64,000 nucleotides of DNA from Natronobacterium haloterrestre (GTDB lineage Archaea; Halobacteriota; Halobacteria; Halobacteriales; Natrialbaceae), in assembly GCF_900112205.1 (NCBI RefSeq), contig NZ_FOKW01000003.1, positions 1 through 64,000 on the forward strand, given 5' to 3'. Below are positions 33,903 to 42,383 of the stretch, one piece after another. How positions within the stretch are numbered: position 1 is the stretch's first letter; every line of letters begins with the position of its first letter. Below the pieces are notes generated by a model. The model saw nothing but the letters and a program-made list of their open reading frames with translations. It searched no databases and had not been told where the DNA came from. A program made the position numbers and the translations under genes.

Positions 33903-35431
33903 GCGACCAGCGCGAGGCCGTCCGGTCCAACGCGAAGTACCTGCGAAACGTCAGACCGATCGACCCCGAGGAGATCTGCGAGTACGTCGAGGGCAACCCG
34001 CATCCCGCCGTCGTCCGCCAGCACCTCCGGGAACTCGCCCCCGAACCCGGCCTGGAGTTGATCGAGCGCGAGGACGGCACGTTCGTCCCCGTCGAGGACG
34101 ACCCCGTGTCGCCGAACCGGGGACCGGTCGAGGCGTTCCCGGCCGACTACTCGCGGGCGCTCGAGGATCTGCTCGTCGAGCGCTACGGCGCGAACTGGCA
34201 CGCCGACGCCTCCGGCGACCTCCTGCGGTCGACGGTCCGCCGGTTCAAGGAACGCTACCTCGAGGGCCGACGCGTCGAGTACGACGACGACGTCGCGGCC
34301 GGCTACGCGATCTATCACCTGCCGGGCTACTACGCCGCCGTCCAGTACGCGCTGGACGACCTGGCCGAGCGAGGGCTGCTCGACCGTAGCCTGCGCGTGC
34401 TCGACGTCGGCGCGGGTGTCGGCGGTCCCGCGCTCGGGCTGGCGGACTACCTGCCCGACGACGCCCTGCTCGAGTACCACGCGATCGAACCCAGCGCGGC
34501 CGCGGACGTCCTCGAGGACCTGCTCCCGGAGACGGGTCGAAACGTCCACACGACGGTCCACCGGACGACCGCCGAGGCGTTCGACCCGGCGACGCTCGGC
34601 GCAGACGGGGACGGAGAAGAGCGGTTCGACCCCACCGCACCAGACGACGGGTTCGACCTCGTGCTCGCCTGTAACGTGCTGAGCGAACTCGAGGACCCTG
34701 CGGCGGTCGCCCGGAAGTACCTCCGGGCGCTCGCGCCCGACGGCACCATGCTGGCGATGGCACCCGCCGACAAGAACACGAGCATCCAGCTCCGGGACGT
34801 AGAGCGACGGCTCGAGGACCAGCAGGTGCGACCTGACGCCGACGAGGACGGCGGAACCGGGACCGTAACCGTCTACGGCCCCGCCGTCCGCCTCTGGCCC
34901 GGCGAGCGGCCGGCCGACCGCGGCTGGACGTTCGACACCCGCCCCGACCTCGAGGTCCCGGCCTTCCAGCGCAAACTCGAGGACGCCGCGTCGGAGGACG
35001 ACCCCGACCACGAACCGGGCGAGTTCGTCAACGTCGACGTCCAGTTCTCCTACTCGCTGTTGCGCCTGGATGGCCGGCGGCGGATCGACGTCGAACTCGA
35101 CACTGGAGACTGGGCGAAGATGGCCGAAATGGACCGCCACGTCCCGAACCGGATCGACGTCGTCGGGGCGAAACTCAGCCGCTCGTTGAGCGAGGACGGG
35201 AACGGCCGGGGCCGTTCCGGCCCGAACCCCCTGTTCAAGATCAGCGACGGCAGCGAGGACGTCGACCACTACGCCGTGGTGACCAAAGAAACGGCGCTCA
35301 ACCGGCCGCTGCTCGAGGCCGACTACGGCGAACTCTGTTCGTTCGAGCAGGTGCTCGCGCTGTGGAACGACGACGAAGGAGCGTACAACCTTGTCGTCGA
35401 CGAGGAGACGATCGTCGACCGGATCGGGTGA
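33899..35431 (+). CDS. Rsm22-type ribosomal small-subunit methyltransferase
   Basis: The 510-residue protein has an N-terminal helical region, then SAM-binding VLDVGAGVGGPALGLADYL (about 168-186), and a C-terminal part with Rsm22-like VNVDVQFSYSLLRL and AKLSRSLSEDG. Rsm22 proteins are linked to methylation of small-subunit rRNA and assembly. Translation overlaps tyrA by ATGA. It ends 18 bp before the 16-bp minisatellite. Confidence 0.72.
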   Translation: MSDQREAVRSNAKYLRNVRPIDPEEICEYVEGNPHPAVVRQHLRELAPEPGLELIEREDGTFVPVEDDPVSPNRGPVEAFPADYSRALEDLLVERYGANWHADASGDLLRSTVRRFKERYLEGRRVEYDDDVAAGYAIYHLPGYYAAVQYALDDLAERGLLDRSLRVLDVGAGVGGPALGLADYLPDDALLEYHAIEPSAAADVLEDLLPETGRNVHTTVHRTTAEAFDPATLGADGDGEERFDPTAPDDGFDLVLACNVLSELEDPAAVARKYLRALAPDGTMLAMAPADKNTSIQLRDVERRLEDQQVRPDADEDGGTGTVTVYGPAVRLWPGERPADRGWTFDTRPDLEVPAFQRKLEDAASEDDPDHEPGEFVNVDVQFSYSLLRLDGRRRIDVELDTGDWAKMAEMDRHVPNRIDVVGAKLSRSLSEDGNGRGRSGPNPLFKISDGSEDVDHYAVVTKETALNRPLLEADYGELCSFEQVLALWNDDEGAYNLVVDEETIVDRIG

Positions 35432-35448
35432 GTGGCGGCCTCGGCCAG

Positions 35449-35640
35449 CAGAAACCCCGTCCGGCAGAAACCCCGTCCGGCAGAAACCCCGTCCGGCAGA
35501 AACCCCGTCCGGCAGAAACCCCGTCCGACAGGAACCCCGTCCGACAGGAACCCCGTCCGACAGGAACCCCGTCCGACAGGAACCCCGTCCGACAGGAACC
35601 CCGTCCGGCAGAAACTCCGTCCGACAGGAACCCCGTCCGG
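35449..35640. repeat. 16-bp minisatellite, 12 perfect-length copies
   Basis: Twelve consecutive 16-bp units (CAGAAACCCCGTCCGG and CAGGAACCCCGTCCGA variants) fill exactly 192 bp. The first four are identical; later units switch A to G at position 4 and G to A at position 16, and one carries CCCC to CTCC. The array lies between the Rsm22-like gene and surE. All three forward frames stay open across it only because of repetition. Gradual variation from left to right suggests growth by slippage or unequal exchange. Confidence 0.93.
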
Positions 35641-35716
35641 ACCCACGTCAGCGCTTCTCGACGCGTCCGCCCACTGGAAGCGGTGATCTTTTCGCACCGG
35701 GGACCAACTCGAGGGT

Positions 35717-36544
35717 ATGGGCGATGCCGACGCAGCCGACCTCGAGATCCTGTTGACGAACGACGACGGGATCGACAGTACGGGGATACGGGCCGTGTAC
35801 GACGCGCTCTCGGCGTTCGCGGACGTCACCGTCGTCGCTCCCGCGAACGACCAGAGCGCCTGCGGACGCTCGATCTCCCACGAGGTCGACGTCTACGAAC
35901 ACGACCTCGGGTACGCGCTCGACGGGACCCCGGCCGACTGCGTCGTCGCGGGGCTGTCCGCGCTCACCCCTGAGACGGTCCCCGACCTCGTCGTCGCCGG
36001 TTGCAACAAGGGCGCGAACCTCGGCGAGTACGTCCTCGGCCGCTCGGGAACGATCAGCGCAGCCGTCGAGGCAGCCTTCTTCGACGTGCCCGCGATCGCG
36101 ACCTCGATGTACGTTCCCGTCGACGGCACGCCGCTCAGCGAGGTCGACCTCGGGCCCGAAGACTACGCCGAGGCGACCCGCGTGACCAGCTACCTGGCCG
36201 AGACCGCACTCGAGGCCGGCGTCTTCGATCACGCTGCCTACCTCAACGTCAACGTGCCGCTGGCCGACGGGGAGCCGGCACCCGTCGAGATCACGCGTCC
36301 CTCGAAGCGCTACGAGATGGACGCCGAACGCGAGGGCGACCGCATCCACATGTACGACCGCGTCTGGGAATCGATGGATCCCGAAACGCTGCCCGACCCC
36401 GAGGGCACCGACCGTCGGGCCGTCGTCGAGGGCCGGATCAGCGTCTCCCCGTTGACCGCCCCTCACTCGACGAACCACCACGAACTGCTCGAGGAACTCG
36501 CCGAAGGGTACCACGAGTTGCGCGGGATCGAGACTGACGGCTGA
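35717..36544 (+). CDS. surE: 5'/3'-nucleotidase SurE
   Basis: The 275-residue protein has the SurE signature ILLTNDDGIDSTGI (11-24) with Asp16 and Asp17 as metal ligands, VVAPANDQSACGRSIS, and GCNKGANLGEYVLGRSGTISAAVEAAF. SurE is a metal-dependent nucleotidase/phosphatase acting on nucleoside monophosphates. Length is normal. ATG 35717 is the only good start; the minisatellite ends about 75 bp upstream, so its length could affect the promoter region. Confidence 0.93.
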   Translation: MGDADAADLEILLTNDDGIDSTGIRAVYDALSAFADVTVVAPANDQSACGRSISHEVDVYEHDLGYALDGTPADCVVAGLSALTPETVPDLVVAGCNKGANLGEYVLGRSGTISAAVEAAFFDVPAIATSMYVPVDGTPLSEVDLGPEDYAEATRVTSYLAETALEAGVFDHAAYLNVNVPLADGEPAPVEITRPSKRYEMDAEREGDRIHMYDRVWESMDPETLPDPEGTDRRAVVEGRISVSPLTAPHSTNHHELLEELAEGYHELRGIETDG

Positions 36545-36700
36545 AACAGGGCCCCCATCGGGAGCAGAATCGGGAGCCGAGAGGCGCGCTCTTTCGGGTG
36601 ATTTCGTCCCGGACCCGATACCCGTGTCGGTACAGGTCCGTTCTTTCAGTATCCGTTTGCAACCCGGAGTGATTTGTACCCCGATAGCGAACAGTCACGT

Positions 36701-36931
36701 ATGGCGACTGTCGAGATCGAGTACTGCGTCCCGTGCGGGTTCCTCCCGCGCGCGGAAGACGTACAACATGCGCTCCTGTCGACGTTCGGGGAACAACTCG
36801 AGGCAGTGACGCTCAGGACGGGTGCCAACGGCGTGTTCGTCGTTCGCGTCGACGACGAGGTCGTCTTCGACAAGACCGAGGACGAGTTCGACGTCGACGA
36901 AATCGTCAGGCGAGTCCGGGAACGGCTGTGA
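36701..36931 (+). CDS. SelW/Rdx-like thioredoxin-fold protein
   Basis: The 76-residue protein begins MATVEIEYCVPCGF with CxxC at residues 9-12, followed by the Rdx-family pattern FGEQLEAVTLRTGANGVFVV and DEVVFDKTEDEFDVDEI. Such small proteins are selenoprotein-W relatives with Cys in place of selenocysteine, probably redox partners. ATG 36701 removes a 9-codon extension without similarity. A GTGATTTGTA element upstream may be the promoter. Confidence 0.75.
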   Translation: MATVEIEYCVPCGFLPRAEDVQHALLSTFGEQLEAVTLRTGANGVFVVRVDDEVVFDKTEDEFDVDEIVRRVRERL

Positions 36932-37421
36932 GCGGGGTATCGCGCTCTCGCGGGAGGAGAAAGAGAAAAAGAAAGGGAAAGGGCAATCGCGAGCCGTTAC
37001 TGAGGTTCGAACGTCATCGAGTCCGATGGCGATGTCGCTACACCGGTATCGATACGAACGGACTCGGATGGGGGGTCACGAACCCCCTTACCGAAAGCTT
37101 GCAGTCGGCAAGGCAACTGCCCTTCGCCGAGGACGTCGTCACCGACGGCGTGCCAATCAGTTTCGGACAGCCTCTCTTACGACACAAATATAAGACGGAT
37201 GAAGGAGAAACGAAGAGTAACGACGCGTTCGCGGTCCGACGGCACCCTGTATCGACACGGGACCCCGAAACTGTACGGTATCACGTCGCTACCCGGCGTG
37301 GATACCGGTATCGGGAACCGGGACCGATAGCGCCGTCGGCGCCGACGGCGATACGGATACCGAGGCCAAGACCGACACTGACACCGTCATCGCTACCAAC
37401 GACAACGGAGGGCAATCACAC
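36932..37421. other. Intergenic region with purine tract
   Basis: About 490 bp. It begins with an almost pure purine run (about 36954-36985). An AAATATAAG element lies at about 37187-37195. No convincing gene; a 43-codon frame starts at 37199, but it sits too close to the AT box to be its leaderless product. It may be the leader of the next gene. Confidence 0.4.
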
Positions 37422-37826
37422 ATGGTACTGAGTTCACTCCGGGCTCGCCTCTCGTCTCTCTGGTCGGGTGATTCTAACGAGGACCCGACAACGAACGAGT
37501 CCGGCACGACCACAACCGAAGAATCGTCAGACGAACGAACCGCCGACGACGAAACGCTGAGTTACGCCGAAGAGATCGAGTACGGCGTCGACGAACGCGA
37601 ACTCCCCGACGAAGACAAGGTTCTCCGGCTACTCGTCAAGCGCGGCGGTCGGGTCGACCGCTCGACCGTCCTCGAGGAAACCGGCTGGTCGGAGGACCAC
37701 CTGGCGGCCGTCGTCGATCGCATGGAAGACGACGACCAGATCAGTGCGATCACGGTCGGGCGTAAACAGGTCATCTGTCGCAAAGGGTTCGAACCGAAGG
37801 GGTATCGCTCACACCTGAACGAGTAA
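37422..37826 (+). CDS. Winged-helix domain protein
   Basis: The 134-residue protein has a low-complexity acidic, Thr/Ser-rich first half (about 15-50) and a C-terminal winged helix: [60 protein letters not shown]. Likely a DNA-binding regulator. Ligand and targets are unknown. A T-run (TTTCCTTTTT near 37862-37871) after it may end the transcript. Confidence 0.65.
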   Translation: MVLSSLRARLSSLWSGDSNEDPTTNESGTTTTEESSDERTADDETLSYAEEIEYGVDERELPDEDKVLRLLVKRGGRVDRSTVLEETGWSEDHLAAVVDRMEDDDQISAITVGRKQVICRKGFEPKGYRSHLNE

Positions 37827-38022
37827 CGGTCCGCCGATCGGTTTCAGCTCGTCTATCGACGGTTTCCTTTTTCTCCCGAATCGAATTTGGTCGTCCGATG
37901 TGAGGCCATGGGCCGTCCGTAGACGGCCACCACCCACGGACTCGTTCTGGCCGGATTCGACAGCCGGGAGGGCAGCGTACGAAGGCCGAATTCGTTTCCC
38001 CGACCGAACCGTTCGTTCGTCT

Positions 38023-38169
38023 ATGCTCGGACTTGCACTGCTGTTTTTCGTGATCGCGATCGTCGCTGCCGCGCTCGGAGCAACGGGCGTCGCAGGTGTT
38101 ACCATGGCCGTCGCGAAGTGGCTCGTAATGCTGTTTCTCGTCCTCGCGGTCGTCTCGATGCTGTTGTGA
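38023..38169 (+). CDS. DUF1328-type small membrane protein
   Basis: A 48-residue protein with two hydrophobic helices (about 1-20 and 28-47) separated by a Gly/Thr turn, including the [15 protein letters not shown] phrase typical of the DUF1328 family. ATG 38023 starts at the first helix. Function unknown; members are small stress-associated membrane proteins in many prokaryotes. Confidence 0.75.
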   Translation: MLGLALLFFVIAIVAAALGATGVAGVTMAVAKWLVMLFLVLAVVSMLL

Positions 38170-38345
38170 CCGCCAGCACGATTCGATACTGCCCGACCGG
38201 CGGGTCGAGCGGACCTTGCCCCACTCGCGCGGCGCGGCTTCCGTAGTCGCTACGGTGTCGCTGGAACAAGAACATAGCCGGGGGACCACGGACTCGTCGT
38301 TGCTCGAGAGGTACACACTTCACCCTCACACTCGTAGATCCACGT

Positions 38346-38633
38346 ATGACTTCCTCGGAGACCGCAGACGGTACGCGTGTCTGGTTGGTCGAACGCACCT
38401 ACTCGGACGACGAGCAGAATCTGATCATCCTCACGTACGCGACTACGGATGGGGAGCAGTACTTTCGGAAGGAACGTGCGCTCACATCAGGATCGGATAT
38501 CCGGGAGACGACCGCGGCGGTCGAGGCGGATGCGTCCAACCTCGGAACCGTGAACGATCCCGAGTTACGGGAACAGTACGCGAACGAAGCCCAGCGGATG
38601 GCGGCGGAACACAACCCCGACGACGCTATTTAG
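38346..38633 (+). CDS. Small acidic haloarchaeal protein
   Basis: The 95-residue protein begins MTSSETADGTRVWLVERTYSDD and reads as a beta-rich first half (NLIILTYATTDGEQYF) with a helical C-terminus (LREQYANEAQRMAAEHN). It is soluble and acidic. I do not recognise a family. It ends shortly before the convergent tRNA-Ala gene. Confidence 0.55.
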   Translation: MTSSETADGTRVWLVERTYSDDEQNLIILTYATTDGEQYFRKERALTSGSDIRETTAAVEADASNLGTVNDPELREQYANEAQRMAAEHNPDDAI

Positions 38634-38686
38634 GTCTGGTGCAGCCGAAATAGGAGTAACTCCCTGGAAAGCGAGTGGAAAAGAAG

Positions 38687-38758
38687 TGGACTCGCCGGGA
38701 TTTGAACCCGGGGCCTCTCCCATGCCAAGGGAGTGATCTACCTCTGATCTACGAGCCC
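38687..38758 (-). tRNA. tRNA-Ala (anticodon GGC)
   Basis: Read on the minus strand, GGGCTCG and CGAGTCC form the acceptor stem with one G-U pair, CTCCC TTGGCAT GGGAG forms the anticodon arm with GGC, and GGGTTCAAATCC is the T arm. The discriminator is A. The CCA end is not encoded in full. No intron. The gene is 72 nt. Confidence 0.92.
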
Positions 38759-38785
38759 GCGTTCGCAACTCCCACTTTCACGCAC

Positions 38786-38797
38786 TCGAGTATAAAC
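38786..38797 (-). promoter_or_regulatory. TATA box of tRNA-Ala
   Basis: TATAAA at 38791-38796 (TTTATA on the tRNA strand) lies 33 bp upstream of the tRNA 5' end, the expected archaeal distance for a precursor with a short leader. It is the only AT-rich element in the gap towards rpsO. Confidence 0.6.
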
Positions 38798-39064
38798 CCC
38801 ACGAATTCACCCGACACCGTGCGGGAATATCTGTCACGGCAGTCGCGCCGAGGTGGGTTTCGTTCCGGTCCCGACGCGGAACGGTTACGCAACCCTTTAG
38901 TCGGTGCTCACGATACGTCCGGTGGGAAGCGCACGGCCGCAAATCCGACTCGTCACCCGTCGCTCTTGGGTGGCTTGGGATTGCGGAAGTGCACCGCCAG
39001 TCGTCGGTCGATTCCCACGACTGGCGCGCTATCGTGCGGTCAGTGCGGTTCCTATCCTCGAACA
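38797..39064. other. Intergenic region before rpsO
   Basis: About 270 bp between the tRNA promoter and rpsO. A CCCTTTAGTC element near 38894-38903 and the AATATC near 38826 are weak promoter candidates. No gene is visible. Confidence 0.35.
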
Positions 39065-39529
39065 ATGGCACGAATGCATACCCGCCGTCGCGGCTCGTCC
39101 GGTTCGGACAAGCCGGCGGCAGACGAACCCCCGGAGTGGAGCGACGTCGACCCCGAGCAGATCGAAGAACGGGTCGTCGAACTAGCGGAGCAGGGCCACG
39201 ATCCCAGCCAGATCGGGATCAAGCTGCGTGACGAAGGCGTCACGGGCACGCCCATCCCGGACGTCAAGCTGGCGACCGGGAAGAAGATCACCGAGATTCT
39301 CGAGGAACACGACGCCGAACCCGAGTTCCCCGAGGACCTCCGGAACCTGATGAAGCGTGCCGTGCGCCTGCGCGAGCACGTCCAGCAGAACCCCCAGGAC
39401 TACCAGAACAAGCGCGCCCTGCAGAACACGGAGTCGAAGGTCCGTCGTCTCGTCGACTACTACCGCGGCGACGAGCTCGAGCCGGACTTTACGTACTCCT
39501 ACGAGCAGGCCAAGGAACTGCTCGAGTAA
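39065..39529 (+). CDS. rpsO: 30S ribosomal protein S15
   Basis: The 154-residue protein starts MARMHTRRRGSSGSDKP and contains archaeal/eukaryotic S15 motifs: PPEWSDVDPEQIEE, DPSQIGIKLRDEGVTG, DLRNLMKRAVRLREHVQQNP and SKVRRLVDYYRG. It binds 16S rRNA early in small-subunit assembly. ATG 39065 is the conserved start. It heads a likely operon with the RecJ-like gene, pcc1 and rps3ae, an arrangement kept in haloarchaea. Confidence 0.95.
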   Translation: MARMHTRRRGSSGSDKPAADEPPEWSDVDPEQIEERVVELAEQGHDPSQIGIKLRDEGVTGTPIPDVKLATGKKITEILEEHDAEPEFPEDLRNLMKRAVRLREHVQQNPQDYQNKRALQNTESKVRRLVDYYRGDELEPDFTYSYEQAKELLE

Positions 39530-39595
39530 GTCGTGACGCCGTGACGTCGACGATCGCACGCGGACCCAAAAACACGTAACCGAACCGACAACAAA

Positions 39596-40837
39596 ATGGC
39601 AACCGAGGGTCGTTCCACCGACGCGACGAACGCCGAACCCGGTCTCGAGAGCGCCGCCTTCGTCCGGCTCGTGACGCGAGCCGACGGCGACGCGCTGGCC
39701 GCGAGTGGCATCGTCGCGCGGGCGCTCGCCGACCGCGGGACGCCGTTCCAGGTGACGGTCGGGAGGACGGTTTCGGAGCGGACGAAGCGGGCGAGGCGGA
39801 CCGACGCTCGAGACGCCGTCGACGACAGTGACGACCTGACGCTGGTCGTCGGCGCCGTCGACGGGGACGTGACACGACTCGACGAGTCCGACCGACCCGC
39901 GACCCTCGCGGCCGTCGACCGAGTCCGCGAACTCGGCGCGACGCCGGATCCGGTACTGGCCCTCGCGGGCCTCGTCGCGGCCGGCGTCGAACCCGGCGCG
40001 GGCGAAAGCGAGTGGGTCCTTGAGGCGGCCCGGAAACGGGACCTCGTCGACCGCCGGCCCGGCGTCGCGGTGCCGACCGCCGACCCGGCCGACGGGATCG
40101 CCCACTCGACCCGCCTGCGCGGACCGTGGTCCGGCGACCCGGACGCGGTCCGCGGGGCGCTGGCCGACGCCGGCGTCGCGGTCGAAGCCGACGGAACCGG
40201 AACCGACCCTGCCCTCGAGGCGGCCGACCATCGGAGGATCGCCTCCGTCGTCGCCCTCGACGCGGTCGGCGACGAGGGGGCGACCGAGACGGCAGCCGAC
40301 GCGGTCCGCCGCGGGCTCAAGCCCTACGCGACCCCCGGCGACGCGCCGTTCGCCACCGTCGGCGGCTACGCCGACGTCCTCGAGGCGACGGCTCGGAGCG
40401 ATCCGGGGACCGGCGTCGCGCTCGCGCTGGGCCACGACGCCCGCGAGCCGGCTCTGTCGGCCTGGCGGGAGTACGGACGTCGGGCCCACGAGGCGCTCGA
40501 AGGGGCGTCGACGGGACGGTACGACGGGCTGTTCGTCGTCGGGATCGGCCAGGGCGACGGTCCCGTCGAGGCCGTCGCCCGTCTCGCCGCGGACTACCGG
40601 TCGCCGGAGCCGACCGTCTTCGCCATCGCGGAGTCGGACGGCTCCGGCGAGGCGGCGCTCGTGACCCGCGGGGACGGGCCGCTCGGTTCGACGCTCGAGC
40701 GACTCGCCCGCGAACTCCGCGCCGAGAGCGCGGGCGAGGACGCAGTCGAGTACGACGTCGGCACCCGGCGGGGGTACCTGCGGTACGACGGCCTCGGGGA
40801 ATCGACCGTCATCGCGGCGGCGAGGGAGGTACTATGA
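39596..40837 (+). CDS. Archaeal RecJ-like/DHH-family protein with eroded catalytic motif
   Basis: The 413-residue protein begins with a region aligning to the DHH phosphoesterase start, VRLVTRADGDALAASGIV (about 22-39), where the expected His/Asp metal residues are partly replaced, and later has a glycine-rich GLFVVGIGQGDGPVEAVA segment like the DHHA1 end. The classic DHH triad is not seen. Haloarchaea keep this gene between rpsO and pcc1 and annotate it as a RecJ-like exonuclease. It may be a structural partner, as in archaeal GINS/Cdc45-like assemblies. It overlaps pcc1 by ATGA. Confidence 0.65.
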   Translation: MATEGRSTDATNAEPGLESAAFVRLVTRADGDALAASGIVARALADRGTPFQVTVGRTVSERTKRARRTDARDAVDDSDDLTLVVGAVDGDVTRLDESDRPATLAAVDRVRELGATPDPVLALAGLVAAGVEPGAGESEWVLEAARKRDLVDRRPGVAVPTADPADGIAHSTRLRGPWSGDPDAVRGALADAGVAVEADGTGTDPALEAADHRRIASVVALDAVGDEGATETAADAVRRGLKPYATPGDAPFATVGGYADVLEATARSDPGTGVALALGHDAREPALSAWREYGRRAHEALEGASTGRYDGLFVVGIGQGDGPVEAVARLAADYRSPEPTVFAIAESDGSGEAALVTRGDGPLGSTLERLARELRAESAGEDAVEYDVGTRRGYLRYDGLGESTVIAAAREVL

Positions 40838-41127
40838 GACGAGCGACGATTCGGACGGACCACGACGACCCGGACCTCCTCGCGCGGGCGCTCGAGCCCG
40901 ACAACACCGCGGAGATGGAGACGACCGTAGAAGACGATGGAACCCTCGTCACCCGCATCGAACGGGAGACCACGAGCGGACTCCACTCGACCGTCGACGA
41001 TTACGTGATCAACCTGGACGTGGCGATCGACGTCACGGCGGACGCGACCGACGGAAACGTAAAGCACGGACAACCGACGGACGCGGGACCTGCGTCCGAC
41101 CAAGACCATACCAACAACAATGAGTGA
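40834..41127 (+). CDS. pcc1: KEOPS complex subunit Pcc1
   Basis: The 97-residue protein starts MRRATIRTDHDDPDLLARALEPDN, the Pcc1 opening, with GLHSTVDDYVINLDVAI as the later helix/strand. Pcc1 dimerises and binds Kae1 in the KEOPS complex that makes t6A in tRNA. It overlaps the RecJ-like gene by ATGA and the S3Ae gene by 8 bp, indicating tight translational coupling. Residues after about 75 look like a variable acidic tail. Confidence 0.85.
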   Translation: MRRATIRTDHDDPDLLARALEPDNTAEMETTVEDDGTLVTRIERETTSGLHSTVDDYVINLDVAIDVTADATDGNVKHGQPTDAGPASDQDHTNNNE

Positions 41128-41761
41128 ACGCTCAGTTTCACGCGCGAAACAGGAAAAGCGGTGGTACACCGTCCTCGCCCCGGAGCAGTTCGACCGGGAA
41201 GAACTCGGTGAAACCCCCGCTGACGAACCGGAAAAGCTCTACGACCGAACCATCGAGACGACGCTCGGCGACCTGAAGGGTGCCGCAAGCGAGAACAACA
41301 CGAAGCTCACCTTCAAGATCAACGACGTCGGCAGCGACACGGCGTACACGGAGTTCAAGCAGCACTCGCTGACCCGTGACTACCTCCGCTCGCTGGTCCG
41401 ACGCGGCGCCTCCAAGATCGAGGCCTACGTCACCGTCCTCACGACGGACGACTACCGCGTCCAGATCCAGCCCGTCGCCTTCACGACCAAGAAGGCCGAC
41501 GCGAGCCAGGAGAAGGCCATCCGCGAGGAGATGGTCGAGATGGTCCGAGAGGCCGCCGCCGAGCGAACCTTCGAGGAACTGATCGACAGCGTCGTCGAGG
41601 GTCGACTCTCCTCGGCGATCTACGGCGAGGCCAAGACGATCTACCCGCTTCGCCGCGTCGAGATCCAGAAGGCCACTCTCGAGGCCCACCCCGAGGAAGT
41701 CGCCGAGGAAGAGGCGACTTCCGTCGACGTCGACGACGAAGACGTCGCGACCGGCGACTAA
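41120..41761 (+). CDS. rps3ae: 30S ribosomal protein S3Ae (eS1)
   Basis: The 213-residue protein has eS1 phrases: QEKRWYTVLAPEQFDREELG, KLTFKINDVGSDTAYTEFKQ, TRDYLRSLVRRGASKIEAYV and IYPLRRVEIQK. It is a small-subunit protein shared by archaea and eukaryotes. The acidic C-terminus is a halophile feature. It ends the rpsO operon. Confidence 0.95.
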   Translation: MSERSVSRAKQEKRWYTVLAPEQFDREELGETPADEPEKLYDRTIETTLGDLKGAASENNTKLTFKINDVGSDTAYTEFKQHSLTRDYLRSLVRRGASKIEAYVTVLTTDDYRVQIQPVAFTTKKADASQEKAIREEMVEMVREAAAERTFEELIDSVVEGRLSSAIYGEAKTIYPLRRVEIQKATLEAHPEEVAEEEATSVDVDDEDVATGD

Positions 41762-41899
41762 CCCGTTTCGACGGAATTCGACCGTTTTCACCATTTATTG
41801 GCCGTTAGGGATCTCACCCGAGTACGTACGCGTAGAGAAGTCTGACAGCCGAGAATACGGAAAGCGCGATCCGGACTGACACTGTTAGGAACACGGGGT

Positions 41900-42127
41900 A
41901 TGCGGATCGATGACGAAATGCCGGTAGCGAGTGAGAGCAGTATGAGTGACGCAGATCCGGGAGCGGATGGGTGGAGCGAACGCTGGGACGAGGCCGAACC
42001 CGAGGGGGTACCCGGCGACGAACTGGACGTGGTGGTATCCGACCTGTATCTCCTCTATAGCCCACGCCATCCGAACACGCGATGGATCGAATCCGACTAC
42101 GCCGTCGAACTCGAGACGTGGCAGTGA
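41900..42127 (+). CDS. Small acidic protein, unknown
   Basis: Up to 75 residues: an acidic, probably disordered first half, then VVVSDLYLLYSPRHPNTRWI and ESDYAVELETWQ. The end resembles small haloarchaeal proteins with an aromatic strand followed by an R-W-I-x-S phrase, but I am not sure of the family. Start may be ATG 41900, 41921 or 41942. No nearby promoter is clear. Confidence 0.4.
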   Translation: MRIDDEMPVASESSMSDADPGADGWSERWDEAEPEGVPGDELDVVVSDLYLLYSPRHPNTRWIESDYAVELETWQ

Positions 42128-42150
42128 TCGCTCCCGACGGTCGATCGGCA

Positions 42151-42193
42151 CGGTGGCGGTGTCGGTGGCGGTGTCAGTGGCGGTGGCGGTGTC
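42151..42193. repeat. 12-bp GGT/GGC-rich direct repeat
   Basis: About 3.5 copies of CGGTGGCGGTGT-like units (one with TCAG in the joint) in the gap between the small acidic gene and truD. Low-complexity G-rich tract, no gene. Confidence 0.7.
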
Positions 42194-42383
42194 GTTCCGA
42201 CTCCGTCACGACCGTCGGAAGACACACAGTCCGAGACCTGTTTTGATCGTCGACCGACCCTCGACGGAGACCGCCGGCCAGCCGCTGGTCCGCATTGGCT
42301 ACGGCGAGCCGACACTCGAGCACAACGACTCTCGGTGAACCACTCCCAGTGGACCGTTCGAGCGCGGTCGGTGCGGTCGAGCC

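Noticed and set aside
33662-35269. A 535-codon minus-strand frame
   Set aside because: Antisense to tyrA and the Rsm22-like gene; mirror composition only.
35362-35973. Plus- and minus-strand frames across the 16-bp array encoding Arg/Pro/Thr-rich repeats
   Set aside because: They stay open only because the 16-bp unit repeats in all frames; the peptide is a by-product of the repeat and runs into surE out of frame.
37199-37330. A 43-codon frame after the AAATATAAG element
   Set aside because: The AT box is only a few bases before the ATG, too close for a leaderless start, and the peptide looks like random basic sequence.
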